Below are positions 29,983 through 40,951 of a DNA stretch of 64,000 bases, piece after piece. The notes beneath the pieces are model-generated. The model made no database searches and was not told where the DNA came from. It saw nothing but the letters and a program-made list of their open reading frames with translations. Every line of letters begins with the position of its first letter. Within the stretch, counting starts at the first letter, position 1. Position numbers and translations under genes: made by a program. The stretch is from Dryocosmus kuriphilus. Lineage: Eukaryota > Arthropoda > Insecta > Hymenoptera > Cynipidae. The DNA lies in contig CM076190.1 in the NCBI GenBank assembly GCA_038277395.1, positions 236,622,618-236,686,617 on the forward strand. The letters run 5' to 3'.

Positions 29983-32681
29983 TTACTTGTCTAGCAATAA
30001 ATGGTATGGCATTTTGTACTTTATTTTAAATGGAGCTTCCTCCCTAGTGAGTATTCTTACATCCTGCAGTTCAGGAGTGCTGTCAGTTTGTGAATCATAA
30101 AATTTTTTCGTTTGATCATATAATTCTTTTTCAATAAGTGGAATATTAAGTTTTTTGTGAATATCTACGTTTTTGTCCCTAGGATTTGTATCTGTTATCA
30201 TCCTAAGACAATTGTTCTGTAATCTTTGCAGTTTAAAAATATTAGAATTACTGGTATTACTCCAAACTGGATCTGCATAAAGCATCATTGCTTTTATAAT
30301 TTTATTATAAAGTATAGTTTTATTTTTTTATGTTTAATTTACTTTTTCTGCGAATCAGACAGAAAAGAACTCCTATCATTTTGTGAACTTTCTTTTTGAT
30401 TTCTTCGATATGCACATAATAATCTAACGTATAGTATAAGTTACGCCCAAGATATTTAGCTTTAGTTTTACGCTCTATTAATGTATTTTCCACGTAAAAA
30501 TCAGGAATCTTTTCTTTTTTAGACCTATGAGTAAATATGATTAGATCAGTCTTTGAAGCATTAATCTTAAGTTTCCACTTATTGAAATATTCGGTTAGTA
30601 TGTTTGCATAGCTTTGCAATCCAATTATGGCAAGACGCTTGCTCATAGACGCAGTATAAGCCTCAGTATCGTCTGCAAAAAGTGAGAGCATTATACCTAA
30701 CAGTCTTGGAATCTCATTAATGTAGAGTAGGAAGAGAACCGGACCGAGAATGGACCCCTGGGGTACTCCTGCTGCAATATTCTGTTCATTGGATTTCGCC
30801 CCGTTTGCTGAGACTATACATTTTCTACCTCTGAGATAGTTTTGTATCACTTTAATTAGATATTTCGGCAAGCTATATTTATATAGCTTGAATATTAAGC
30901 CCCGGTGCCAGACGGTATCGAAGGCTTTTTCCATATCCAGAAATAGCATTGGCGTAGACATATTTTTATTAAAATTTGTAGTAATGAAATTTGTTAGTTT
31001 TGTTAATTGCTGGACAGTATTCCTTTTCGGCCTGAAACCAAATTGCTCTGTGGTCAGAACCTTGGTAATTGATTCAAAAATTTTAATTCTGTTGTATACA
31101 ATACTTTCAAAAAGTTTGCCTAAGGTGGACAGTAGCCTAATTGGTCGATAGCTAACTGCAAAAAGTTTATCTTTCCCGGAATCATTAAAAGGTAATATGT
31201 TCGCAATTTTCCATGCTGTCGGAAAATATGACAAATTAGACAAGCATTGAAAATATATGTTAACTGAACAACTGCCTTTTTGGGCAGATTTTTTAAAATA
31301 ATATTTTGGGTGCCGTCTGGTCCTGGTGCCTTTCTCGATCCCGTCCTCATAATTGCTTTCTTGATCTCGCTAGGTGTGACTAGCTTAACTTCTAACCTAT
31401 CTACCGGTTTTCCTGAGATCTCTCGATACTTAACGTTGACTCGGTGCTCGGTGCGCTAATCTCCCATGTCCTCTGTCTGGTGGAGAACCATCTCAAAATG
31501 CTCAGCTAAGGTGTTGCCTTTGTCAGAATCTGTCACTGCCAGACCATTTTTACCATGGAGGGTGGGAATCAAATTTGACTTTTTCTTTGTAAGGCAGTTT
31601 GCCATTTTCCAGAGACTATTATCATGAACTTTAAGGTGTGTTAACTTATCTCCCCAATTTGTATTTTCAAATTTAAAGATTTCTGTATTTATTTTATTTA
31701 CTAACTGGTTTTTAATTTTACGAATCGCTTCACTACTAGTTCTTTGGTAAATTCTGCGTAGCGAATTTCTGAGTCTAATTAGTTTTCTGATAAAAAACGG
31801 AAGAGGCTTATGCACAGTCTCCGGCATTCTCTTGGGGATCCATTCGTTAGACGCCCTGGAGATGGCACCGATCAGCGAGTCAACACTACTATCTATATCC
31901 TCAATAGATTGAAAGTTAGATTTTAAAAATATATTTTGATTAATACTAGATCGCATTTTTGGCCAATTTGATTTTTTATAATTAAGATATACGCGGTCAT
32001 GTTTTTGTAATTTATTTTGAACATTTAGGTTCATTATCACAGGATTATGATCTGAGGAGAGGTCATCTATCACTTCTAAATCTATATTATAAGAAATGTG
32101 TTTGGCTAGTCCAATATCCACTACGCTCGGTAAGGCATTATTATATGGATACAATGTGAAATTATCAGGCGCAAGAATTAAGTACATATTTTTAATCGCA
32201 TACTGGTGCAGGATCCTTCCATTTGTATTACCTCTGCTGCACCTCCAATCCAAACTTTTGGCGTTTAAATCTCCAAACAAAATAACTTTCTGATTATATT
32301 TAAAAATTAGGTCAAGATAATTAACATTTAGCTTACATTGTGGTGGATTGTATGCTGATACAATCATGGTGTTATCGGACAGCCTTACCGTCACTGTTTC
32401 TATCGACTCAGTTCCTAATAAAATTTCAGTGTATTTCAATTCGATTTGTATAAATATGAGGACCCCTCCTCCTTGTCTAATTAACCTATCTTTACAAATT
32501 ACATTATATCCTGGCACATAAGGATTATATTTAGGTTTAAGCGAGTTTCATTTACAAGCATGATATATATCTTATAATTTTTCATAAAGTCTTTGAGCTC
32601 AAATAAATTGTTTCTGAGCCCATTTGCATTCCAATGTGCCAATCTAATGTCATTCGTAGTTAATCTAATTCCTGCCATCAT
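29983..32681 (-). pseudogene. Jockey-type ORF2: endonuclease and reverse transcriptase (frameshifted)
   Basis: The start ATG at 32681 overlaps the end of ORF1 by 17 bases, a common Jockey arrangement. The endonuclease has LAHWNANGLRNN (N-terminus), LVNETRL, GDLNAKSLDW near 32260 and SDHNPV near 32050. The RT has KAPGPDGTQN near 31330, YRPIRLLSTLGKLFE near 31150, FRPKRNTVQQL, LDMEKAFDTVWH near 30925, VPQGSILGPVLFLLY near 30750 and FADDT near 30675. The C-terminus ends MPYHLLLDK before the stop at 29983. Frame changes occur near 32510, 31345-31456, 31120-31243 and 30290-30320. Each is small, so the order of domains is intact but no full protein can be made. Confidence 0.88.
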
Positions 32682-33815
32682 TTACGAGATAAGCAAACAC
32701 AATAAGTCTATCTAGATCATTCTTACACGTTAATAATTTAGATTTTAAATTTCTAATTGCCCTCAGCATCTTACCTAGATCACATATATTATTTAGCTCA
32801 TTGAGCTCAGTTGTCAGGTACATGAAGTCCATTGCGAAGTTCTGCTCACATCGTCCATCTTCTCTAAAGTTGTGCTTGGCAGCTACGTTTGTAGTAAGCA
32901 CCTCTGTCGACGTGCCCTATCTGTGCTCAGCTGGTCCAGGGGTTGTAGGCACCTTTTGTGTTGCTGCTGGTTTCAACGGTGGAAAATTCACGTATGTTTT
33001 TGAGGGTGGTTTCCCTCGGACAGGAATCCTGCTCTGCACCGGCTTAGATTCCTTTGAGTCAATTTTTTTGCAAATGCATGACATATGCACCGCACTTCGA
33101 GTAACTTGCGGGGTGTTTACATTTGCAATTAACACACTGCACGGGATCAGTTTCCCTTTTTGGGCACACACTAGTGAGATGAGAGCCCACACACTTCACG
33201 CACTTCGGATCACTATTACCGTGAGAGGATCCATGACCGAACTGTTGACACCTGTGGCACTGCGTAACACGTCTGGTATTTTTAAATTTTTCCCAGTACA
33301 CTCTAACACAACAAATGTACCTGATTTCGCGAACCACTTTCATATCTACATCCGGTTCCAAGGTGTTGAGAAAACTGGGATGATGAATTTTTGTGGGGAA
33401 GGAATCCTTCTCTACTCTGTTCTTAGGTTTTTTGAGTGGTGTGACTTTCCTACACTTGACACCTTGTGCTTCCAGATCAGTCATTATGTTTGGGATTGGG
33501 AGGTTAGGTAGGCCTTTGAGCACCATGCTCTTAAGTCTCTGATCCTTGAACATGTGTGTAAAATACGGTATGTTGCCCTCGTTAAACGCTTTACGTAGAG
33601 CGTCGTAATCCTCAATATTTTCAGCTCGGACTGAGAGTCCATCTTTCACCATAGCTACTTTAATTTTTTTGCTGGGAGTAACATTTCGTAGCTCTTTAAT
33701 CATCTCGGCGTAGTTTGCACTCAACCTTGTGATTACTATAGGGGGGATTTTTCCCTTTTTTGACGCCATGCTGACTTCCTTGATCGCTTTTTCATCACTT
33801 TTTTCACTAACACTT
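32665..33815 (-). pseudogene. Jockey-type ORF1, 3' part (zinc-knuckle protein)
   Basis: ORF1 encodes the nucleic-acid-binding protein of the LINE. The frame from 33815 carries the central domain and then three cysteine knuckles near 33240-33090: CHRCQQFGHGSSH, CVKCVGSHLTSVC and CVNCKCKHPASYSKC. A frameshift near 33070 and a stop near 32920 break the tail, which resumes as a helical segment ending VNDGRN at 32665. The residues that seem to start this frame upstream (33844-33816) are LTR sequence of Gypsy-2, not LINE. The real N-terminus is at 48924. Confidence 0.85.
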
Positions 33816-36264
33816 TGTGATGTCGCCATTTTGTTGGACATCACAAAGTTTGTATTACATAGATTTTTCGAATTTATTTTTAACTCAAAAATTTCGTTCT
33901 AGAAATAAAAGAAATAAAGGAAAACACCGGCTGACACAGACGGTAGATTCGGCACTCCTTAGCATTTTAATTTAGACCTAATTTAGGTTTAACGTATTTC
34001 GGCTATTCATTCTGTTATATATATTCGCCTCGACCTCCGGGTCCCACTCAACAGCCCCGAAAATTGAGCTGAGAGCATCCGCAACACCCCCTCGGTTGCG
34101 TCATCGACTAGGGTTCGTCGTCAACTCCAGTTCAGCGAGGCTTTTACTGTCATGTGACCTCCACCCGTCTCTTCCCTCCAAGGCAGATGTCTTTTTTTTT
34201 AGTTTTGTTTCTTCCGACTTCTAACGTACCAGGCGGATTTCCCGCTGAAGAAGAACGGAGCTGATTTTGAGGTCCAAGATACAAGGCAAGTTCCTGTTGA
34301 GGTAATATTTATAGTCTTTGAGGTCCAAGATACAAGGCAAGTTCCTGTTGAGGGCATAAATTTTGGGTAGTCCCCCCCTAAAAAAAATTAGGGTGGGACG
34401 ATTGGTAGTTCTCCCTGCAATATTGAGGTAGAATGATTTTGTCTGCCGAGTTTTTATTTTGTTTTCGAGGTCTGGGGACATCACCAGCATGCAAAAGGCA
34501 AGATTCCCGCTGCAGCAGACGATCGTAAGGACTCCAGCCGCCCCGTGCATTCACGAAGCCTCTCCAAGAAACAAGGAGAGAACGCGAAACCCCGGACGTG
34601 GAAGCAGGATAGAGGCGGAAGGAAGGAAGATCCCGAGGAGAAAAGAACAGGCGACGAGGCAGACCAATCAAGAGCGCGGATCATCAAGCGCGGGCTCTCT
34701 CTCTCTCTCTCTCTCTCTAACACATTAGATTCCCCCACTCTGTAGCTCCTCATATGCGTTTCGTCGCCTGGGTGGGCACTAGTTTCAGGCATTCGCAATC
34801 GTGTATCCTTGTAAACCCAACGTTCCGGCCGGTCGAGCTTTCTCGTTCACTATTGTATTGTAATTCAGCTCTCTCTCGACGCTCACGGAAAGCAGGGTAT
34901 TTGGAACTTTGATTTTTAACGGCCTAGCCTGGGATTTTTCGTGATTACAGTGGAAATTTCAAAGTAGATTTTGTAATCCCTGGCTGGGCGGTTGACTCCT
35001 TTAGTGAACATTATATTGATTTCTTGTTGAATTGCATTTTGATTGTCCCGATTATGTCTCACTGATTTTCCCCGCTATGGAGTGCCGAAGGGTGGAGCCT
35101 ATTGCTCGAAATGTATTTTTCCCGTAGCCATGTATACCTTCTGTATTATTTTTCGAACATGTGTCCCCTCTTGCTCCCGTTACGAGCACGACCTTAACCT
35201 GTACAATTCGAACCCCTCGTATTTTTCCTGAACGCAATTCCCCTTTTTTTGGGGTTAATTCGAGCCCCGTCTCTATTTTATTGAATTTTATTGCGCTATC
35301 ATGTTAATTTTGTCGCATTGTGTTCCCTTCCCCATTTTATCGAGTCTTATTTGCCGTAATATTAATTTTGTCGAATTGAATTCCCTTCTCCTGTTTTATC
35401 GCACCTTAATTACCGTAATATTAATTTTGTCAAATGGAGTTTCCCTTTTCTGTTTTATTGAACCTTATTCGCCGTAAAATTAATTCTGTTAAGCTGAGTT
35501 CCCTTCCCCATTTTATCGAATCTTATTTGTTGTAATATTAATTTTGTTGAACCGAATTCACTCGTCCATTTTATCGAAACCCCGTTTATTTTTCCCCAAG
35601 CCCCACTTTGCGTATCGAAAAACGGTTTATTTCATCGACACCCACTTATTTATTTACTTATGTATTTACTGAAAACCAATTATTGTATAAAATTTTATGT
35701 ATAGATTGAAGACCCGCCTATTTAATTGTCGAACGCCTTTTATTCTTTATATTTACTGGAGACTTGTGTTAACTTTCCCTTTATTCTGTACTTTCTTCAA
35801 TAATTGTTCAAAGCCGCTGAGACGCTCTTTTATGAATAAATGTCGATTTTTAAGTTTTATAAAAGTAGTTGTTCTGAGCTTTATTAAATGATGTACAACC
35901 CATCCCCTCTACCGTAATCTAAGCAATTAGAGACTGAGCCAGTCGGCAAAGCTGGTAGTCCGGAAATGATACTTTTTTTTGGATTTGGATCTACTGTCCC
36001 AGGAAGGACTGGCGCCCGTGTTTTTTTTTTAGTTTTAGCGCTCTTGAGTTTGAGACAAAATTGAGTTATAGTGCTTTGGAGTTTTGAGTAATTTTGAGTT
36101 TATTGTGTTTTAGTGTTTCGCGTAAACTTGAGTTTTAGCGTTCTGAGGCGTAGAGTTCATTGGGATTCCTTTTTAGTTTCATTTTCCGGATTGCCTTGTG
36201 CGTGACCCAGGTAGACCACACTGTTTTCTCAATTCCACCACCTGAGAAAAAGGTGCACGTCACA
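33816..36264 (+). repeat. Gypsy-2 5' LTR (2449 bp)
   Basis: It begins TGTGATGTCGCCATTTTG and ends GTGCACGTCACA. A TATATATA lies near 34017-34024 (possible core promoter), and an AATAAA near 35838 could be the poly(A) signal. It contains two copies of a 51-bp unit (GGTCCAAGATACAAGGCAAG) near 34270-34350, a (CT)n tract near 34688-34717, and about five 58-60-bp units (TTTTATCGAA..TAATATTAATTTTGT) at 35274-35580. Short open frames in it match frames in the 3' LTR only because the DNA is repeated. Confidence 0.93.
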
Positions 36265-36266
36265 AT

Positions 36267-36286
36267 TGGCGCCAAACGTGGGGGCC
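36267..36286 (+). other. Gypsy-2 primer-binding site
   Basis: TGGCGCCAAACGTGGGGG begins 2 nt after the LTR end. It closely resembles the TGGCGCC.AACGTGGGG form complementary to the 3' end of a tRNA-Lys type, with one or two differences. This fixes the LTR boundary and orientation. Confidence 0.8.
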
Positions 36287-38925
36287 AAAAATTTAAAAGT
36301 GGTCAAATCATTTTGGTATAGCTCCTATTTAAATCTTGAATGCCATGTCCGAACTTATCTCAGTTTTGGTCATTAATATTACAATGATGTTTCCAACTGT
36401 GCATTTACTATGTATGATTTAAATTGTTGTTTTCAGCCATGTGATAGTTACCCTACCTGACCCCAAGATATAGTTGAAACCCTTTTTCTAATTACTTTGA
36501 TTGATTAAAGTGTACCGCTTTAGACCCCGTGTTAATTGTAACGTTTAACTTTAAGTTATTATTTTTGATCCCGTACAAATTACCCGGTATAATTTTAAAT
36601 TGTTATCGATCCCTTATCTCCTATTATACACGACATTAAAAATATCGTTCCTGATGACCCCCCAATTAATTATTATGTTAGAATTCTAAAATATCGTGGT
36701 CAAAACTCCATTTGGACTTCAAAATATTATTTCTTGTCTCACACCGATTATACGACTTTGAAGTGTTATTCTCGTAATGTATTAATCACTCGTCCCGTTT
36801 TGAAAATAGTATTTATGGCCTTATCAGCTACTACGGATGGTTCTAAGCAATAATACTCCTGACCCTATACCGGTTACCACACTTCGTTTCAAAATATCAT
36901 TTCCAATCCTGTATTAATTATTCTCCTTATCTTAGATCCTCGCTTTCGAACCTCTATCTATCACGTGCTTGAGTGAACGTACTATTTACAACCCCGTGTT
37001 AATTAGTCTCCTTATCTTAAGTCCTTGTTGTCGAGCCTGTATCAATCACGGGTTCGGACTTTCGAGTGCCTTTCACAACGATTTGTTGTTATAATACTTG
37101 AATTAAGAATATTATTTCATTCCATTTTCAATGACCATATTTCATTTTTAATTAGTGATTTGGATCCCCTAGGGATGAATATATTTTACCTGGAAATATT
37201 GCTTTAATTTAATCGTTTTATATTTAGTACCAACATTTTAGAACGTTTCTTACTAGTTTAATTTTGTGAGAACTGAAGACTGAAATATTACTTTATTCAA
37301 TGACTAGTTGTCATAAGGGTACACATTTTAATTTAGTTAAATTAATTCCATCTAAGTCAGCTAATTTGAATAAACTCCGGACCCTCATCAATTGACACAT
37401 TTAGTTCTAAAAGATTATTCTCGATCCTGCGCCACCTATCCACATTATTTTAAATTATTATCTTCGATCTTTATTAATTACCACATTTGCTTTAAAAATT
37501 ATTATTTGTAACCCCACAAGAACCACCCCACTTAATTCCACAGACTTAATTTCGATGTTACACCAATTATCACATCTGATTCTAAAATATCATTTTCGAT
37601 TATACGACAACTATCTACCTCATTTTGAAGAATTATTTTAGATCTTTTATCAACCATCATTTGATTCTAAAATATCGTTTACAACCCGATAATAATTATC
37701 AACCCGCATTTTAAAACAGTATTTTCAATTCCGTACCAATTATCAGATTTAATTTCAAAATCCTAATTTCGAGCCAGTCTTAAGCATTCATTCAGTTTTG
37801 GAAAAAAAAAATCGTTTTGACCCTCGATCAATTATTGTGATTGATTTTAAAATGTCGTTTTGGGATCCCGCATTAATTACTGTATTCCGTTTTCAAAGAG
37901 TATATTAATTTCGATCCCACACCAAGTGTCGGTTTCGCTTTGAAATAATGCTTCAATTCGGTATTACTTATTCGCCTTCCTTTAAATTATCATTTCCGAT
38001 AATTCATCAATTGCCGTACTTGATTTCGAAATGTATTTCTCAACCATTCAAATCATTTTGACCCCCTATAAACTATGAAATCTGATTTCAAAATTTTAAT
38101 TTTGATCCCTTAACAATGACGGCTTTGTAATTTTTTTGAAGGAATATCTTCAGCCCCTATCCATAATTACATTCGACCTCAAAATTGTATTTTCGGTCCC
38201 TCATCGAGGACTGCATTTGAAAGTTTGGTTTCGATCCTATTGGAATTATCGCGCTACATTTCTTTTAAAGTATTATTTCCACCCTATACAAATTATCGCA
38301 GTTGATTCTAAATTATTTTTTCTCGATCCTATTTGAATTATTGAATTACATTTTAAAGTATTGTTTTCAATCCTATTTTAATTATTGTAGCTGATTTTAA
38401 GTTATTCCTTTTAATCCTAATTCGATCGTCGCATTTTATTTTTAAAGCGTTTCTTTTCGATCTTATTTTAATGATCGTATCTGATTTTTGAGTTCTAATC
38501 TGACCCTATTTTAGTTACCAAATGTGCTCCGCGAAATATAGTTCCGATCCCGTATTACTCATGATATTCGATTTTAAAGTATGATCCCTGGTTTGAAAGC
38601 GAATATTGTATCCTATTTTATACCTAAGTTCGACAGAATAAATCGATGTATTTATTCTTGTAATCTTTGTTTTCGTCAATTTGGCGAAATCCTGAGGCAC
38701 TCCAGACCCTTATATGAGCACCTGTGTTTACATTTTGCCCTGATAATATTGTGTTTCCGAAACATTTTCACTTTCTGTTATTTTGTGATTCATTATATAT
38801 TTACCTGCATATCGCCTTGGAAATAAGATTTATCGTGCGAAATAGCAGTTTCGGGACTCTGACCGTCACCCCCGCCCCTCTTTTCTTGTTTTGAATCGAA
38901 AATCTAGAGGGAAGTACAGGTAACG
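36287..38925 (+). repeat. Gypsy-2 long 5' leader made of degenerate repeats
   Basis: About 2.6 kb between the PBS and the gag ATG has no coding motif. It is built from highly diverged units of about 45-65 bp with the words AATTAT(C/T), TTTTAAA(A/T)TAT(C/T), TTTTCGATCC and CCGTATTAATTA. The style resembles the 58-60-bp units inside the LTR, so the leader may have grown by the same expansion. Confidence 0.65.
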
Positions 38926-40951
38926 ATGGCCGAGGGGAGAAAATCCATCTCCTGGGTTTACGACCTGAACAAAGATAAGATCACCGAGGAATTAGAGAAC
39001 CGGGATCTTTCCATCACCGGGAATTTCGCGGTCCTGCGCGAACGATTATTGCGCGCAGTACGTGTCGAACTCGGTATCCTCGACCGAGAGTCCACTAGCC
39101 AGAAAGAAAAACTTGGCACGCTTGAGGAAGAACAATTTTCCGATTATTTAGATCCCCACAAAAATCCCCTTGAACCGTATTCTGAAAGTTCGGGCAGACC
39201 CGTGGTTAATGACCCGAAGGTTAATAAGGTCAGTGTTAGTACACAGACTGACTTGAACTCGGCCTATTTTGAAATGATCGAGGACCTGATGAAAAACGGC
39301 GAATTGCCGGATTATTATTCGCCATTACCGAAAAGCAGGCGGGACAGAGTGGAGAAAGAACAGCGTAGCGCCCGCATGGACTATAGCGGCCGCACGGGAG
39401 ATAGACAGCATAGCGGTGAAGCACGTCGCGTACCTGTGAGTGAAGTCGAGGACGAGCTCGACGCACGTGTCACTGGTCGACACCGCACGGACGAAAACAC
39501 TCGGGCGGGCCACGCGTATAGCGAGCAGGCGGTCGACTCGGGAATGTGTTTCGAGCATTTGGACGCTCGTTGCAACACGAACCGCCCACCGCATTTTTAC
39601 TATGAACAGGAACCGGACTCCTTCACACCTCATCCCCACTCTCGCGGGTCGAGTAACTTCAACCCCTCGCGTCGATCCCAAGTCCCCCTTGGAGATACAT
39701 ATCGCTCTTATTCTGACTTCCGCCGGGGTCGCGTAGAATACGACGACCTCATTCCCCTTTCACCCCTCACACGAACAGTGCAGGCCAGGATTATGACGCG
39801 TTCTCTCGTCGTCGCTCGTACAGACCGGGCGCCGCTGACTCCCCTCACCGGCCTCAGGTCACCTTCGATGAGCCGCGTTACCCGCACCATGACTTTCGTC
39901 GCTCCTACCGTAACGATCACGATTGCGCCCCCTCCAACCACGCGCGCACCTATGAAACAATGCGGAAATGGAACATCAGGTACTCAGGTTCCCGCAACGA
40001 AGATTCCGATGCATTTTTAATGAGCATAGAGGAGGGTCGCGACTTGATCCCTGTTTGCGATGCCGACTTGTTGAGGGTGGTCCCTTTCTTCCTGTCCGGT
40101 ATCGCCCTTAACTGGTATAGAGGCTCGAGACACTTGTCGAAAAATTACAATCAGTTCGCGAGGGCTTTTAAAAGTAGATTCCGGCATTCGGATTTCCAAT
40201 TCGAATTAAGGCAGGAAATCCACCAAAGGACTCAGGGAGAAAAAGAGTCAGTGTCCGATTATCTAACGTGCATGAGGGCCATGTTCGACAAATTATCCCC
40301 CCGGATTCATGAATCAGAAGAAGTCAGTTACGCACACAGGAACCTCTTACCTAGACTACTCCTCCTAGCAATTCGTAGGACTGATGTCCAGGACTTTACC
40401 CATCTCGAACACCTCGCAAATGTCGCGGAGAAAAGTTACCGAGTAGCAAGGAATTACAAACCCCCACCGCTGCCGGAACGATCCCTACATCCCGACCTCG
40501 CTTATAAGGACCCTAGGTCTAGGAGACCAGATAGGCGAACCGAAAAGGGTTATGAAAAAATCTCACTACTCGATGAGTCGGGAGAACAACCCTTTCAGGG
40601 GGAACCCGTTGACGTAGCCTATCTGTCAGTAGAAAGAAAGGGCAATGTGTGTCCACAAGACAAAAACAAACCTAGACCCCCTTCGAATAATCCGACTCAA
40701 TCCAATACCGATCCAAAGCCCAGTACTTTCGGTGATCCCCAGCGGAACGCATCCACCCCCCCCCCCCCCCCCCCCCCCCCGAAGCGAATACTCCCTTGTT
40801 TAACGAGCATAGAAATTTTAATTGTTGGAATTGCCGACAACCAGCTCATAGATTTATGGAATGTCAGGCACCCGGGAAAAAGTTCTGTTTTAGATGTGGG
40901 AAGGTGGGCGTCACTTCCACCGGATGCCCAAAGTGTTCGGGAAATCAATAA
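38926..40951 (+). pseudogene. gag: Gypsy-2 Gag: SAP-like N-terminus, capsid, two zinc knuckles (frameshifted)
   Basis: The protein begins MAEGRKSISWVYDLNKDKI and residues about 14-46 (LNKDKITEELENRDLS..., then LRERLLRAV) fit the SAP DNA-binding motif. A charged linker with VSTQTD follows. The frame from 38926 ends at 40020, but the continuing sense is in another frame from about 39785: the capsid with MRKWNIRYSG, LSGIALNWYRG, FKSRFRHSDF and HQRTQGEKESVSDYL. A 25-base C run at 40756-40780 changes frame again. After it come knuckles CWNCRQPAHRFMEC (40823) and CFRCGKVGVTSTGC (40885), and the stop at 40949-40951. Pol follows in the -1 frame. The start was chosen from the first ATG preceding the SAP-like motif. 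Confidence 0.85.

Larger units (their letters stand above)
29683..33815 (-). mobile_element. Jockey-type LINE, main part (interrupted by Gypsy-2)
   Basis: The minus-strand LINE has ORF1 (zinc-knuckle Gag-like) and ORF2 (endonuclease plus RT). Its 3' end is near 29683, where the minus strand reads AATAAATAAATTT. Its 5' part is displaced to 48814-49210 by insertion of Gypsy-2 at 33812-33815. The two parts join in the same ORF1 frame once one copy of the ACTT duplication is removed. Several frameshifts in ORF2 show it was decaying. Confidence 0.9.

Noticed and set aside
33816..33844. Apparent Jockey ORF1 start (MMSNKMATSQ...)
   Set aside because: These codons are LTR sequence of Gypsy-2, also present at 46072; the frame is open across the junction by chance. 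The real start is at 48924.
35043..35891. Short frames repeated at 47411-48439
   Set aside because: They recur because both lie in LTR copies; no codon pattern or motif.
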